DNA of 64,000 nucleotides from CAIZGX01 sp044371535 (GTDB lineage: Bacteria > Bacteroidota > Bacteroidia > Flavobacteriales_D > Sanyastnellaceae): assembly GCA_044371535.1 (NCBI GenBank), contig JBILTL010000001.1, positions 17,797 to 81,796 of the forward strand, in the 5' to 3' direction. Shown here piece by piece: positions 39,668 through 47,316 of the stretch. The number at the start of each line of letters is the position of its first letter. The first letter of the stretch is position 1. The notes under the pieces were generated by a model. It did no database searches, was not told the origin of the DNA, and worked only from the letters and a program-made list of their open reading frames with translations. The position numbers were made by a program, and so were the translations under genes.

Positions 39668-40432
39668 TTGAAAAAAATATTTTTCATATCATTCTTACTC
39701 ACGCAATTCTTTGTGTGTCTTGGGCAATCCTCTGTCAGAAACATCCAACCGAACAACAACAGCTGGTTCATGTATTTCGGTGATCATAAATTCTCAGAAC
39801 ATTGGGGAATTCATTTGGAAGCACAAATCAGAAGAAATGAAATCGTAACGAAACCTCTTCAACTTCTTTTAAGAACCGGTATCAATTATCACTTCGCGCC
39901 GAATGCTTTTGCAACTGCTGGATATTGTTACGTCCATACTTCACCTTATGGGGTATTCCCGGCTAAATCGGGTTTTCCAGAAAACAGATTTTGGGAACAG
40001 CTTCAAGTGAAATCACAAGCTGGACGAATTGAAATGATTACGCGTTTGCGCTTAGAACAACGCTTCTCGAAACTTCCTGTTGCACAGTCAACAGGAGAAT
40101 ACGCGCCAGGCGATGATGCATACACCAATCGGGCGCGTATTCTTGTGCGTCTATCTGTTCCATTCAAAGGAAAAACCATTGAAGACAAATCTCTGTACTT
40201 CTCTTGCTACGACGAAGCGTTCATCAACTTCGGAGAAAATGTGCAAGCCAACATCTTCGATCAAAACCGGGCATACGCCGCACTTGGTTACAAATTTACT
40301 AAATGGGGAAAACTTGAAATCGGATACATGAATCAACTCCTTATAAAGGCAGACGGAGTAAAGATTGAAAACAATCATACGCTTCAAGTAGGGTTTAGTT
40401 CGACCTTAGATTTCAGAAAGAAACATTCTTAA
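39668..40432 (+). CDS. DUF2490-like outer-membrane protein, TTG start
   Basis: 254-residue secreted protein; signal peptide MKKIFFISFLLTQFFVCLGQ, then strands resembling the DUF2490 family (WGIHLEAQIRRNEI, LLLRTGINYHFAPNAFATAGYCY, FWEQLQV, RLRLEQRF, YDEAFINFGENVQANIFDQNR, LGYKFTKWGKLEIGYMNQ). No in-frame ATG precedes the signal peptide, so TTG at 39668 is the only start giving an export signal. Follows the suf operon by 8 nt, perhaps as a rider gene. Its stop codon lies inside the first unit of array A11. Confidence 0.78.
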   Translation: MKKIFFISFLLTQFFVCLGQSSVRNIQPNNNSWFMYFGDHKFSEHWGIHLEAQIRRNEIVTKPLQLLLRTGINYHFAPNAFATAGYCYVHTSPYGVFPAKSGFPENRFWEQLQVKSQAGRIEMITRLRLEQRFSKLPVAQSTGEYAPGDDAYTNRARILVRLSVPFKGKTIEDKSLYFSCYDEAFINFGENVQANIFDQNRAYAALGYKFTKWGKLEIGYMNQLLIKADGVKIENNHTLQVGFSSTLDFRKKHS

Positions 40433-40590
40433 GAAAGATACTTTGTAAGATGCTTCGCAAGATTCTGATGAAAGATACTCTGTAAGATGCTTCGCAAGAT
40501 TCTATCGAAAGAAACTTCGTTAGTGTATCCACTAGCCGAAGGCTTCTTGTAAAACATCTTGTGAAACATCTTGCGAAGCATCTTACCTTA
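40426..40590. repeat. Hairpin array A11 (AAGAT half, core, ATCTT half)
   Basis: The AAGAT half has AC-TTT-GT, GC-TTC-GC, TC-TGAT-GA, AC-TCT-GT, GC-TTC-GC and TC-TATC-GA. The core is 40506-40550 (AGTGTAT, then AGCC-GAA-GGCT). The ATCTT half has GTGAAAC and GC-GAA-GC. The core matches the complement of array A8. The array contains the stop codon of the DUF2490 gene at one end and touches the promoter box of the next gene at the other. Confidence 0.9.
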
Positions 40591-40591
40591 G
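40584..40591 (+). promoter_or_regulatory. -7-like box TACCTTAG at the end of array A11
   Basis: One mismatch to TAnnTTTG; CCTT and then the ATG at 40596 follow. A TTG 22 nt upstream, within the array, is a possible -33 element. Confidence 0.4.
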
Positions 40592-40595
40592 CCTT

Positions 40596-41099
40596 ATGAG
40601 TGGGGAGAGTTTTTTATACATACGTATTGTTGGAATAGCTCTTTTGCTTTCAACTGTTTCGTGCGCAACGGATCAGGAGAAGGCACGCGACTACAACAAC
40701 AAAATAACCGTTGAATTAGAGACCTGTGGTGTAGCTATTTTTCAGTTGGAAGAACAATTGGGTCAGCCGCAAAATCTGAATGAATTTTACTCGAAAGCTG
40801 AATCAACATTAAACACAGCAAAAGAGAATTTAACTGAAATTGGAAACTTCAAGGAAGACACACTTCTTGTTAATCCTGCACTCCGAACCGTAGAAAAATT
40901 TCAGGAAATTCTTTCAACGTATTACAAGCCACTTTGCAATTTGCATCAACTTCCACAAGAACAAATATCCTTCGCAACAACCGATAGCTGCAGGGTTCTG
41001 CGCATGTTCATTCAAAACGAATCGGTCTTCACACAACAAGATTTCGAAAACGCGCAACAGTCGTTTGCCGATAAGTACAAGCTTGATTTAGCGGAATAA
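40596..41099 (+). CDS. Hypothetical lipoprotein
   Basis: 167-residue protein with no family I recognise. Hydrophobic leader (about residues 8-21) ends in a lipobox (STVSC, Cys about 23). The mature part is helical and acidic, with Cys at about 44, 113 and 130. Ends 1 nt before the stop of the convergent gene. Confidence 0.65.
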   Translation: MSGESFLYIRIVGIALLLSTVSCATDQEKARDYNNKITVELETCGVAIFQLEEQLGQPQNLNEFYSKAESTLNTAKENLTEIGNFKEDTLLVNPALRTVEKFQEILSTYYKPLCNLHQLPQEQISFATTDSCRVLRMFIQNESVFTQQDFENAQQSFADKYKLDLAE

Positions 41100-41100
41100 C

Positions 41101-42189
41101 TCAATCCTTCATTTCAGAAAAAATTCGACCCAAAATGATGGTCAATTTTTCTTCTGGAACGAGCGTTTGAAAGACCGGACTCTTTCCTTTCTCTTTCTCA
41201 ACTCTGATCCCATTCTCATAGGGTTCTATGGCTAAAATGGTTTTGAAGGTCCATGTATTGTTTCTCACCAATCCATCGAAAATAAGACGTTGATTGGTAA
41301 CATATAAAACTCCAACATCCAACTCTTTCATTTCATCTGTGGTAATTCGCTGCACCGCCGTTCTTCCTGCTCGGAAAGAAACTCCTTTCATAATTTTAAA
41401 TCTCAAGGCAGGACCACCATAAGAAAATCCATGTGTTACTGTTCGTAGTTCATGCCACGAAACATTCGTTTTATAGTAACAGACTTCATCCTTTTTTAGA
41501 TTTATATCGACAGCCATAGGCACTAAAGGAGCATTCTCTAAACTCCAATTTTCCTTAAATCCATCAATGATTTTTTGTGAATCTTCCTGAAAGGAATAGT
41601 TAACTCCCAAACTTGAACACGTCGAAAAGAATACATCTAATTCACCCGGACCAACTCGCTTATCGTCAATTATTCCTTTGATGAGTCTATTGGCAATTTC
41701 AGAAACGTGCTTTTGAACTAGACTTGAGATTGCCTCCTCCTTCAAAGAAAAAGCTTCTTGAATTTTTAATAGAATCGCTTTCTCCTCATCAGACAACAAT
41801 TCGTCTAGAACGAACTTCGCATACAATTCATCATATACTTTCAATCCCGAACTTGTATAGATCTTTTCTTTTTCTTCATTCGTTATGCAAAGCAACGCAG
41901 CTAGGTGCTCGAGCTCTTCAACTTCAGAAGCGGAAATTTCAGAGTCTGCAAGGAAGAAAGCAATCGCCAGAACAAAACAATTCCGTAACTCTTCATTAAA
42001 CTCCTTCTTCCAATCTTCAATTTTATAAGTCTCGCAAATCGACAAAACGTGTTCTTTTGTTACACCTAAAATGCCGCGTTCGGCAAGAAGATTATTGAAT
42101 TCAATAAAGGCATTCATCGAATTTTTCGAACCCGAAATGCGTTGCCAAAAACTAGATTCTAGTAAGGGTTTTTTCTCGAATAATTTCAT
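41101..42189 (-). CDS. Cytoplasmic protein, TerB-like helices plus PH/GRAM-like C domain
   Basis: 362-residue protein without signal peptide or membrane helix. Residues about 75-190 are helical with acidic repeats (AFFLADSEISASEVEELEHLA, then LLSDEEKAILLKIQEAF), reminiscent of TerB-type domains. The C-terminal third (about 255-355) contains VGVLYVTNQRLIFDGLVRNNTWTFKTI-like strands (key L, T, R, I, F, W), resembling bacterial PH/GRAM domains. Both assignments rest on pattern only. A TATCTTAG box lies five bases before the ATG. A near-perfect inverted repeat (42212-42234) lies upstream. Confidence 0.6.
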   Translation of the reverse strand: MKLFEKKPLLESSFWQRISGSKNSMNAFIEFNNLLAERGILGVTKEHVLSICETYKIEDWKKEFNEELRNCFVLAIAFFLADSEISASEVEELEHLAALLCITNEEKEKIYTSSGLKVYDELYAKFVLDELLSDEEKAILLKIQEAFSLKEEAISSLVQKHVSEIANRLIKGIIDDKRVGPGELDVFFSTCSSLGVNYSFQEDSQKIIDGFKENWSLENAPLVPMAVDINLKKDEVCYYKTNVSWHELRTVTHGFSYGGPALRFKIMKGVSFRAGRTAVQRITTDEMKELDVGVLYVTNQRLIFDGLVRNNTWTFKTILAIEPYENGIRVEKEKGKSPVFQTLVPEEKLTIILGRIFSEMKD

Positions 42190-42211
42190 GAGAACTAAGA
42201 TAGTCTAAAGT

Positions 42212-42234
42212 TATGCTGACGAATAAACAGCATA
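42212..42234. promoter_or_regulatory. Inverted repeat between divergent genes
   Basis: Arms TATGCTG (42212-42218) and CAGCATA (42228-42234) around a 9-nt spacer. Pairing can extend outward to AAGT/ACTT with a two-base bulge. It lies between the TerB-like gene and a lipoprotein gene; role unknown. Confidence 0.35.
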
Positions 42235-42305
42235 TAACTTATAGGAATTTGGCATAAACATGAGGTGCCAAGTGGTTTTTCCTTTGGCTCAAAATTAATT
42301 GAGTC

Positions 42306-42932
42306 ATGAAAACCAAAAAAACAATTCTCTCCCTCTCTCTTTTGCTCGCGCTCTATTCGTGCGAAAAAGAGAAACCCATTCCTAACATTCAATGTCGCGT
42401 TGTTGAGCAAGGCTCTAACGTACCTATACCCTTCGCAGAAGTGCAATGGTATGAAATCGAAGGATTCGGAGGTTCCATCAACTATGTCCCCTCCTTCATT
42501 TCAATTGCAAATGAATCGGGTGAATTCGAAATGCCGAAAGATGCAACAGTCGATGTTGCAAAAGCAATAGCGAATTCAGCTAATCAGTATTCTGAATTCG
42601 GATTCACCGACGTTTCCTTTTTCGCAGGAAGCTCTTCAATTAGTATTCCCGTTTCATGCAAATCCACACTGCGTCTTCAACTCATAGACGATGCGAATAC
42701 ACCGCAGAACATAGTAGGCGCTTCTTTCAAAGTAAACAACGGCTTTCGAGGAGTTACGCAACAGGCAGATTTAGCTGGTCACGAAGATGAATGCTTCTTT
42801 GAAGTCCCTGCCCATTTCCCCATTGAACTAGAAATAAAAAAGCATTACGCCTCTGGAAATTATTCTTCGGAATGGATAACCATTGAGCCCATACAAGCCA
42901 ATGAAATCAGTACATACACCTTATACTATTAA
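42306..42932 (+). CDS. Hypothetical lipoprotein
   Basis: 208-residue predicted lipoprotein. Leader MKTKKTILSLSLLLALYSC with lipobox Cys at 19. The body looks like a beta-sandwich (PIPFAEVQWYEIEGFGGS, SIANESGEFEMPKD resembling carboxypeptidase-regulatory or prealbumin-like turns). No function assigned. It ends 4 nt before the start of the large secreted protein and is probably co-transcribed with it. Confidence 0.65.
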   Translation: MKTKKTILSLSLLLALYSCEKEKPIPNIQCRVVEQGSNVPIPFAEVQWYEIEGFGGSINYVPSFISIANESGEFEMPKDATVDVAKAIANSANQYSEFGFTDVSFFAGSSSISIPVSCKSTLRLQLIDDANTPQNIVGASFKVNNGFRGVTQQADLAGHEDECFFEVPAHFPIELEIKKHYASGNYSSEWITIEPIQANEISTYTLYY

Positions 42933-42936
42933 ACCC

Positions 42937-45900
42937 ATGAAAAAAATCTCTACCCTTTTTCTGTGCTTTTGCTCTTTGATAAATTTCGCGCAGAGCACCT
43001 ACACACCTGTTATGAAATCGACAGCGTTCAGTCAAAACTTATCTAAAAACAATTCGCTTGTTTTTTCAAAAAGTCAAGCTGCAAAAGATGCATTTCTTTT
43101 TCTATGTGGAAAAGATTCAACGCATCTCTACTTCCCAGATTACGCGAACCACATTCGAAATCTTCCAAATGAAAACAACACAACCCATCTGGAAGTTTGG
43201 GATGTTCAATACACGCGAGAATCGAATAATACTGCCGATACCAGCCAATTCATTCTGAGCAATTCGCAAGGACTGACTCCGGGTGTTCATGTATTCAACA
43301 CAAGTAACTTCATTCACTCGAACTACTATTCGAACACACCCATTCAAGCAATAAGTTTCGATGATGGTATAACATGGAACTCACTCGTGAATAATTCCAT
43401 TTCAATCGTTGTTCCTTCCAACACAAATTGGTTTTCTGTTGCCGTGAAGTATTCAGTAAACGGAAAAACGAAAAAAACAGGAATCAAATTTCAAGTTGAA
43501 ACGAAGAGCTTAATGAATCCCGATACTGCACCATGGCAAGTAAGCAGCTCGTTTGAAATTGATACGCTTTTAGGAAATAATTTTGTGAAAGGAAACGCCT
43601 ATACGTTAATGAGTGCAGACGGCGTCTTCGATAAACCTTTTGTGTTCGTTGAAGGAATTGACTTCGGGACTGATCATCTTCCAACAAGAAACGGAACGTT
43701 TGGATGGGATGCGTTTTCTTCTGGTGCTTCAACCGGACAGTACGCTATGCTGCAATTGATGCCCTATTGGATAGATACACTGCAGCAACATGGTTACGAT
43801 TTAGTGCTCATTGATTTTTACGATGGTGCACGAAACATCAAAGAAAATGCTGCATTGGTTGAGAAGGTAATTAATCTGTGCAATGCCCACAAGAATAGCA
43901 CTGAAAGCATTGTCGTTGCTGGCGCAAGTATGGGTGGACTTATTTCGCGCTATGCGCTTCGCAACATGGAAATTCAAAACAAACAGCATTGCACGCGTTT
44001 GTATATCAGCCTCGATGCGCCCCATTTGGGCGCCTACATTCCACTTAGCTTGCAATCGACCTTGCACTTTATGGCTCCTCACAGTTCCGAGGCTCACAGC
44101 TTCGTTTACGATAAACTCAAACGTCCAGCAGCAAAGCAACTGCTGTTCTATCAATGGGGAATACCCGATCCCTTGCTTCCAACTGAATTCCTTCAATTTC
44201 AATCGGAGCTCAGTAGCCTCGGTCTTCCTCAACACTGCAGAAACATTGCTATTGCAAATGGAAATAAAAACGGAATTGGACTAAGCGCAAATCCAGGAAC
44301 ACCGCTGCTCTTGGAATCATGCAATGCCACAAGCCTCCTTTCTGGAGACGAATTTAGATTGAAACTATTTCCGCTTCCGGGTTCTACAAACGACTCGGAA
44401 AGCACAGATGACTATCACATTCTTGCAGACTTAAAACTAACTGAAGTCGATTTCGATTTTCTCAGTATGTCTATCTCTGAGTATTCAGCGAAACCAAAAG
44501 TCTCGGCCTCTGCCCTTCCTTTCGACTATTCATGCGGCGGCTATTCCACTTCTATAAAAGAATTCGTAGATGCGATCAATGAAAACAGTTCCTTCAGCAA
44601 TGCGTGCGGGAATATCAGTTCCGACTTCTTCCAACTCTATCACAATTTTGTGCCAACCACAAGCGCCTTGCACAGCAGCGTTAACGAACCGTTCACAGCA
44701 ATTAACGAAGAGGAAATTCCCTTTGACAATTGGTATGCACCGTCAGGAAGCAATCAACCCCACTCGGGAATCAACTACGGGAACTTGGCATTCATTGCGC
44801 AAGAAGTGTTCGCAGACGAACTACCGAATGGACATTCGGTTTTCAGAATGAATGTGGAAAATGGTTCGAACTTCAACTTCGGAAAAACCGGTTTACAAGT
44901 GCTTCCTTCAACCATCATTGAAAACAATGCAATCGTAAGTGTTGGTGCACTCGGCGAAAGTCATTCATCTTTGAATAGCCTTGTATTTCCTGGAGATGAA
45001 GTAAACATTGAAACAGGCATTGACTGCGGACAAGGGAGCATTGATATTCGTGAAGGAGGTAGTCTTCTCATTGGCGATGCGAATGGTACTGTGAACGCGA
45101 GGCTGCATGTTCAACAAACAACAACAATTAATCTTCAAAACAACGGAACGCTATTCATTCATCCGAATGGACAGCTCATTCTTGAAAACAACGCTACCTT
45201 GAACCTTCTCGGAGGAACACTTCAAGTGGAAGGAAAAGTCGTCCTTCTTCCCGGAGGGAAAATTGTTTTTTCTTCAGGAGAAGTTGTATTAAACAACACA
45301 GCGGCTTCCGTTGAATTTCGAGGCGGACAACTTCACTTAACCGCACAATCAAATTTCAATGTTGAAGCGATTCTAGGAGGGTTCGATATTTATTCTTCTT
45401 GGAATGAAACAGACGTGATCTTCGAATCGGGAAGTCGCATGCATGTTGAAGGAATCAATTCTGAAAACACCCTTCTTCGTATTCATGAAGGCGCTATGTT
45501 CAACGAGGCTGGAACTGCCAATTACATTCGATTCCAAAACGGAAGAATAGAACTTCAAGAAAACGCAACGCTTCTTTCCTACCAACGAATGTTCTTCAAT
45601 AACGCAGAAATCATCGGCGCTGAAAATGCACTGTGTCAAGTCGACTACAACAATGTTACCTTCTTAAACACTTCTTCCAACAACTGCAGAATAAAAAGCA
45701 ACTATGGAAAACTGTCTGCGGTAAATTCAGATTTCACAAACAACAGCGCTATTAGCATTCGTTACGGAAACTACAATTTCGAAGAATGTCTTTTCAATGC
45801 GTCCAATCTATTCTCTGAACATTTGAAATCCTTGAGTAAAATCAAAAATTCTGTTTTCGAAAACAACGACGTTGCGCTTTCAGACTATAGTCTTATTGAA

Positions 45901-47316
45901 ATTGGTGTTACCTCTTGCACCTTCAGCAGCAACGCTATAGCAGCGCAAAAAAAGGGCGGAGTCTTCACCATTCGTTGCACTGAATTTTCTCAGAATGGAA
46001 CGGCGTTGGAAATTGGAAAAGGCTGCGTGCTAAACATGTCTTCCAGCAGCGCGGGTGGATACAATGTTTTCGAACTGAACGACGAGCACATTCATTTCTA
46101 TCACAGCTCAACACCCTTGTTGAACAAAGGGTTTAACGTCTTCAGTGGAGCCACCGATTGCAATCTTTGCGGAAACATTGCAACCATCACTTCAACCAAT
46201 TGCGCACCTATTGCATTAGCCAGTGCACAAAATGAATGGCTTCCTATTGCATCGGGTAGCTCAGGTATTTCAATTTACACTTCAAATGTTTGCGCAAACG
46301 GAAACCTTTGCTCAATCTTGCTAAGTCCATCTACCGCGGTTAATGCGCTATGCCCTTCGGTCATCGGAATTCTGAGTCCGACGAAGTCCCTTGCGCAAGC
46401 GAGCATTCAACAAAAAACACTTTCAGATTTGCCTGTGATTTCAACCACAGAATACGGACAAATGCCGTTAGATTCTGCGCTCTCGTTGGCAGCAACTTTG
46501 GCTTACGCAACCGACAGTTTATTCGAAGGAAAACGTTCCATTAAACTCTTTCATGAAATTCTCACATCACCGTTGGATCGCGGCAACAGCGAGGTTCGCT
46601 CATTGTCGAACTGGGGAATAGGCATGATGAAAAAGATGATTGAAGAACTTGTTCTTCGCGGAGAAATAGTTCCAGAAAACAATTCAGAATCGTTCGAGAT
46701 TTCAGTTCAACGTTATGTCAGCGCATTGAACGCTTGCACCGACAGCACCGTGAGTGACTCTTCCTTCCATTCACAATTCTGGATTGAACTTTCCAAAGCA
46801 CAACTCTTTCGTTCGTTGGGAAATTCAAACTTGTGTCACGCCATTCTAGACCAACTGAACACCTGCAACATCGAAGGGGAAGAATTAGAGGAACTGCTCT
46901 ATTGGAAAGCCCTCACAGCCCATGAATTGAACAACACAACAGCGTTAACTTCGAACGTAAACGATTCAATCTTCACGAGTTTGAGCAATTCTAATTTTCC
47001 ATTCGGAATTGAAATTCTTGGACCGCAAGAAGTCATGTTCTTTACCTGCTTTTCAGATGACAAGCAATTGGATACTCATTCGGAAAAAATTATTCCTTCC
47101 ATCAACAATGGCGAATTCAAACTGAAACTCGACAGGAAAAACAAATCTGTAAAATGGAAAATACTCTCGACTTCAGGAAGTGTGATTGACGAAGGATTGG
47201 AGCAACAGTGCTCTGAGATTTCATTCGATGTGCTTTTTCCAAACGGAATTTACTTCTTACAATTTGTATTGGAAGATGGAAAGACGAAGACTGAAAAATT
47301 TGTAATTGAAAATTAA
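42937..47316 (+). CDS. Large T9SS-secreted esterase/lipase-like protein with beta-helix
   Basis: 1459-residue secreted protein. Order: signal peptide MKKISTLFLCFCSLINFAQ; N-terminal beta-rich part; an alpha/beta-hydrolase domain (FVEGIDFGTDHLPTRNGTFG, YDLVLIDFYDGARNIKENA, then the nucleophile elbow VVAGASMGGLISRYAL near residue 330), similar to PGAP1/lipase-like families; a parallel beta-helix stretch (about 680-1090, many N-N-A and E-N-N-A turns); a helical spacer; and a C-terminal T9SS type A sorting domain (INNGEFKLKL, KILSTSGSVIDEG, FPNGIYFLQF, KTEKFVIEN). Start MKKIST was chosen over an upstream ATG inside the preceding gene. The substrate is unknown. Confidence 0.78.
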   Translation: MKKISTLFLCFCSLINFAQSTYTPVMKSTAFSQNLSKNNSLVFSKSQAAKDAFLFLCGKDSTHLYFPDYANHIRNLPNENNTTHLEVWDVQYTRESNNTADTSQFILSNSQGLTPGVHVFNTSNFIHSNYYSNTPIQAISFDDGITWNSLVNNSISIVVPSNTNWFSVAVKYSVNGKTKKTGIKFQVETKSLMNPDTAPWQVSSSFEIDTLLGNNFVKGNAYTLMSADGVFDKPFVFVEGIDFGTDHLPTRNGTFGWDAFSSGASTGQYAMLQLMPYWIDTLQQHGYDLVLIDFYDGARNIKENAALVEKVINLCNAHKNSTESIVVAGASMGGLISRYALRNMEIQNKQHCTRLYISLDAPHLGAYIPLSLQSTLHFMAPHSSEAHSFVYDKLKRPAAKQLLFYQWGIPDPLLPTEFLQFQSELSSLGLPQHCRNIAIANGNKNGIGLSANPGTPLLLESCNATSLLSGDEFRLKLFPLPGSTNDSESTDDYHILADLKLTEVDFDFLSMSISEYSAKPKVSASALPFDYSCGGYSTSIKEFVDAINENSSFSNACGNISSDFFQLYHNFVPTTSALHSSVNEPFTAINEEEIPFDNWYAPSGSNQPHSGINYGNLAFIAQEVFADELPNGHSVFRMNVENGSNFNFGKTGLQVLPSTIIENNAIVSVGALGESHSSLNSLVFPGDEVNIETGIDCGQGSIDIREGGSLLIGDANGTVNARLHVQQTTTINLQNNGTLFIHPNGQLILENNATLNLLGGTLQVEGKVVLLPGGKIVFSSGEVVLNNTAASVEFRGGQLHLTAQSNFNVEAILGGFDIYSSWNETDVIFESGSRMHVEGINSENTLLRIHEGAMFNEAGTANYIRFQNGRIELQENATLLSYQRMFFNNAEIIGAENALCQVDYNNVTFLNTSSNNCRIKSNYGKLSAVNSDFTNNSAISIRYGNYNFEECLFNASNLFSEHLKSLSKIKNSVFENNDVALSDYSLIEIGVTSCTFSSNAIAAQKKGGVFTIRCTEFSQNGTALEIGKGCVLNMSSSSAGGYNVFELNDEHIHFYHSSTPLLNKGFNVFSGATDCNLCGNIATITSTNCAPIALASAQNEWLPIASGSSGISIYTSNVCANGNLCSILLSPSTAVNALCPSVIGILSPTKSLAQASIQQKTLSDLPVISTTEYGQMPLDSALSLAATLAYATDSLFEGKRSIKLFHEILTSPLDRGNSEVRSLSNWGIGMMKKMIEELVLRGEIVPENNSESFEISVQRYVSALNACTDSTVSDSSFHSQFWIELSKAQLFRSLGNSNLCHAILDQLNTCNIEGEELEELLYWKALTAHELNNTTALTSNVNDSIFTSLSNSNFPFGIEILGPQEVMFFTCFSDDKQLDTHSEKIIPSINNGEFKLKLDRKNKSVKWKILSTSGSVIDEGLEQQCSEISFDVLFPNGIYFLQFVLEDGKTKTEKFVIEN

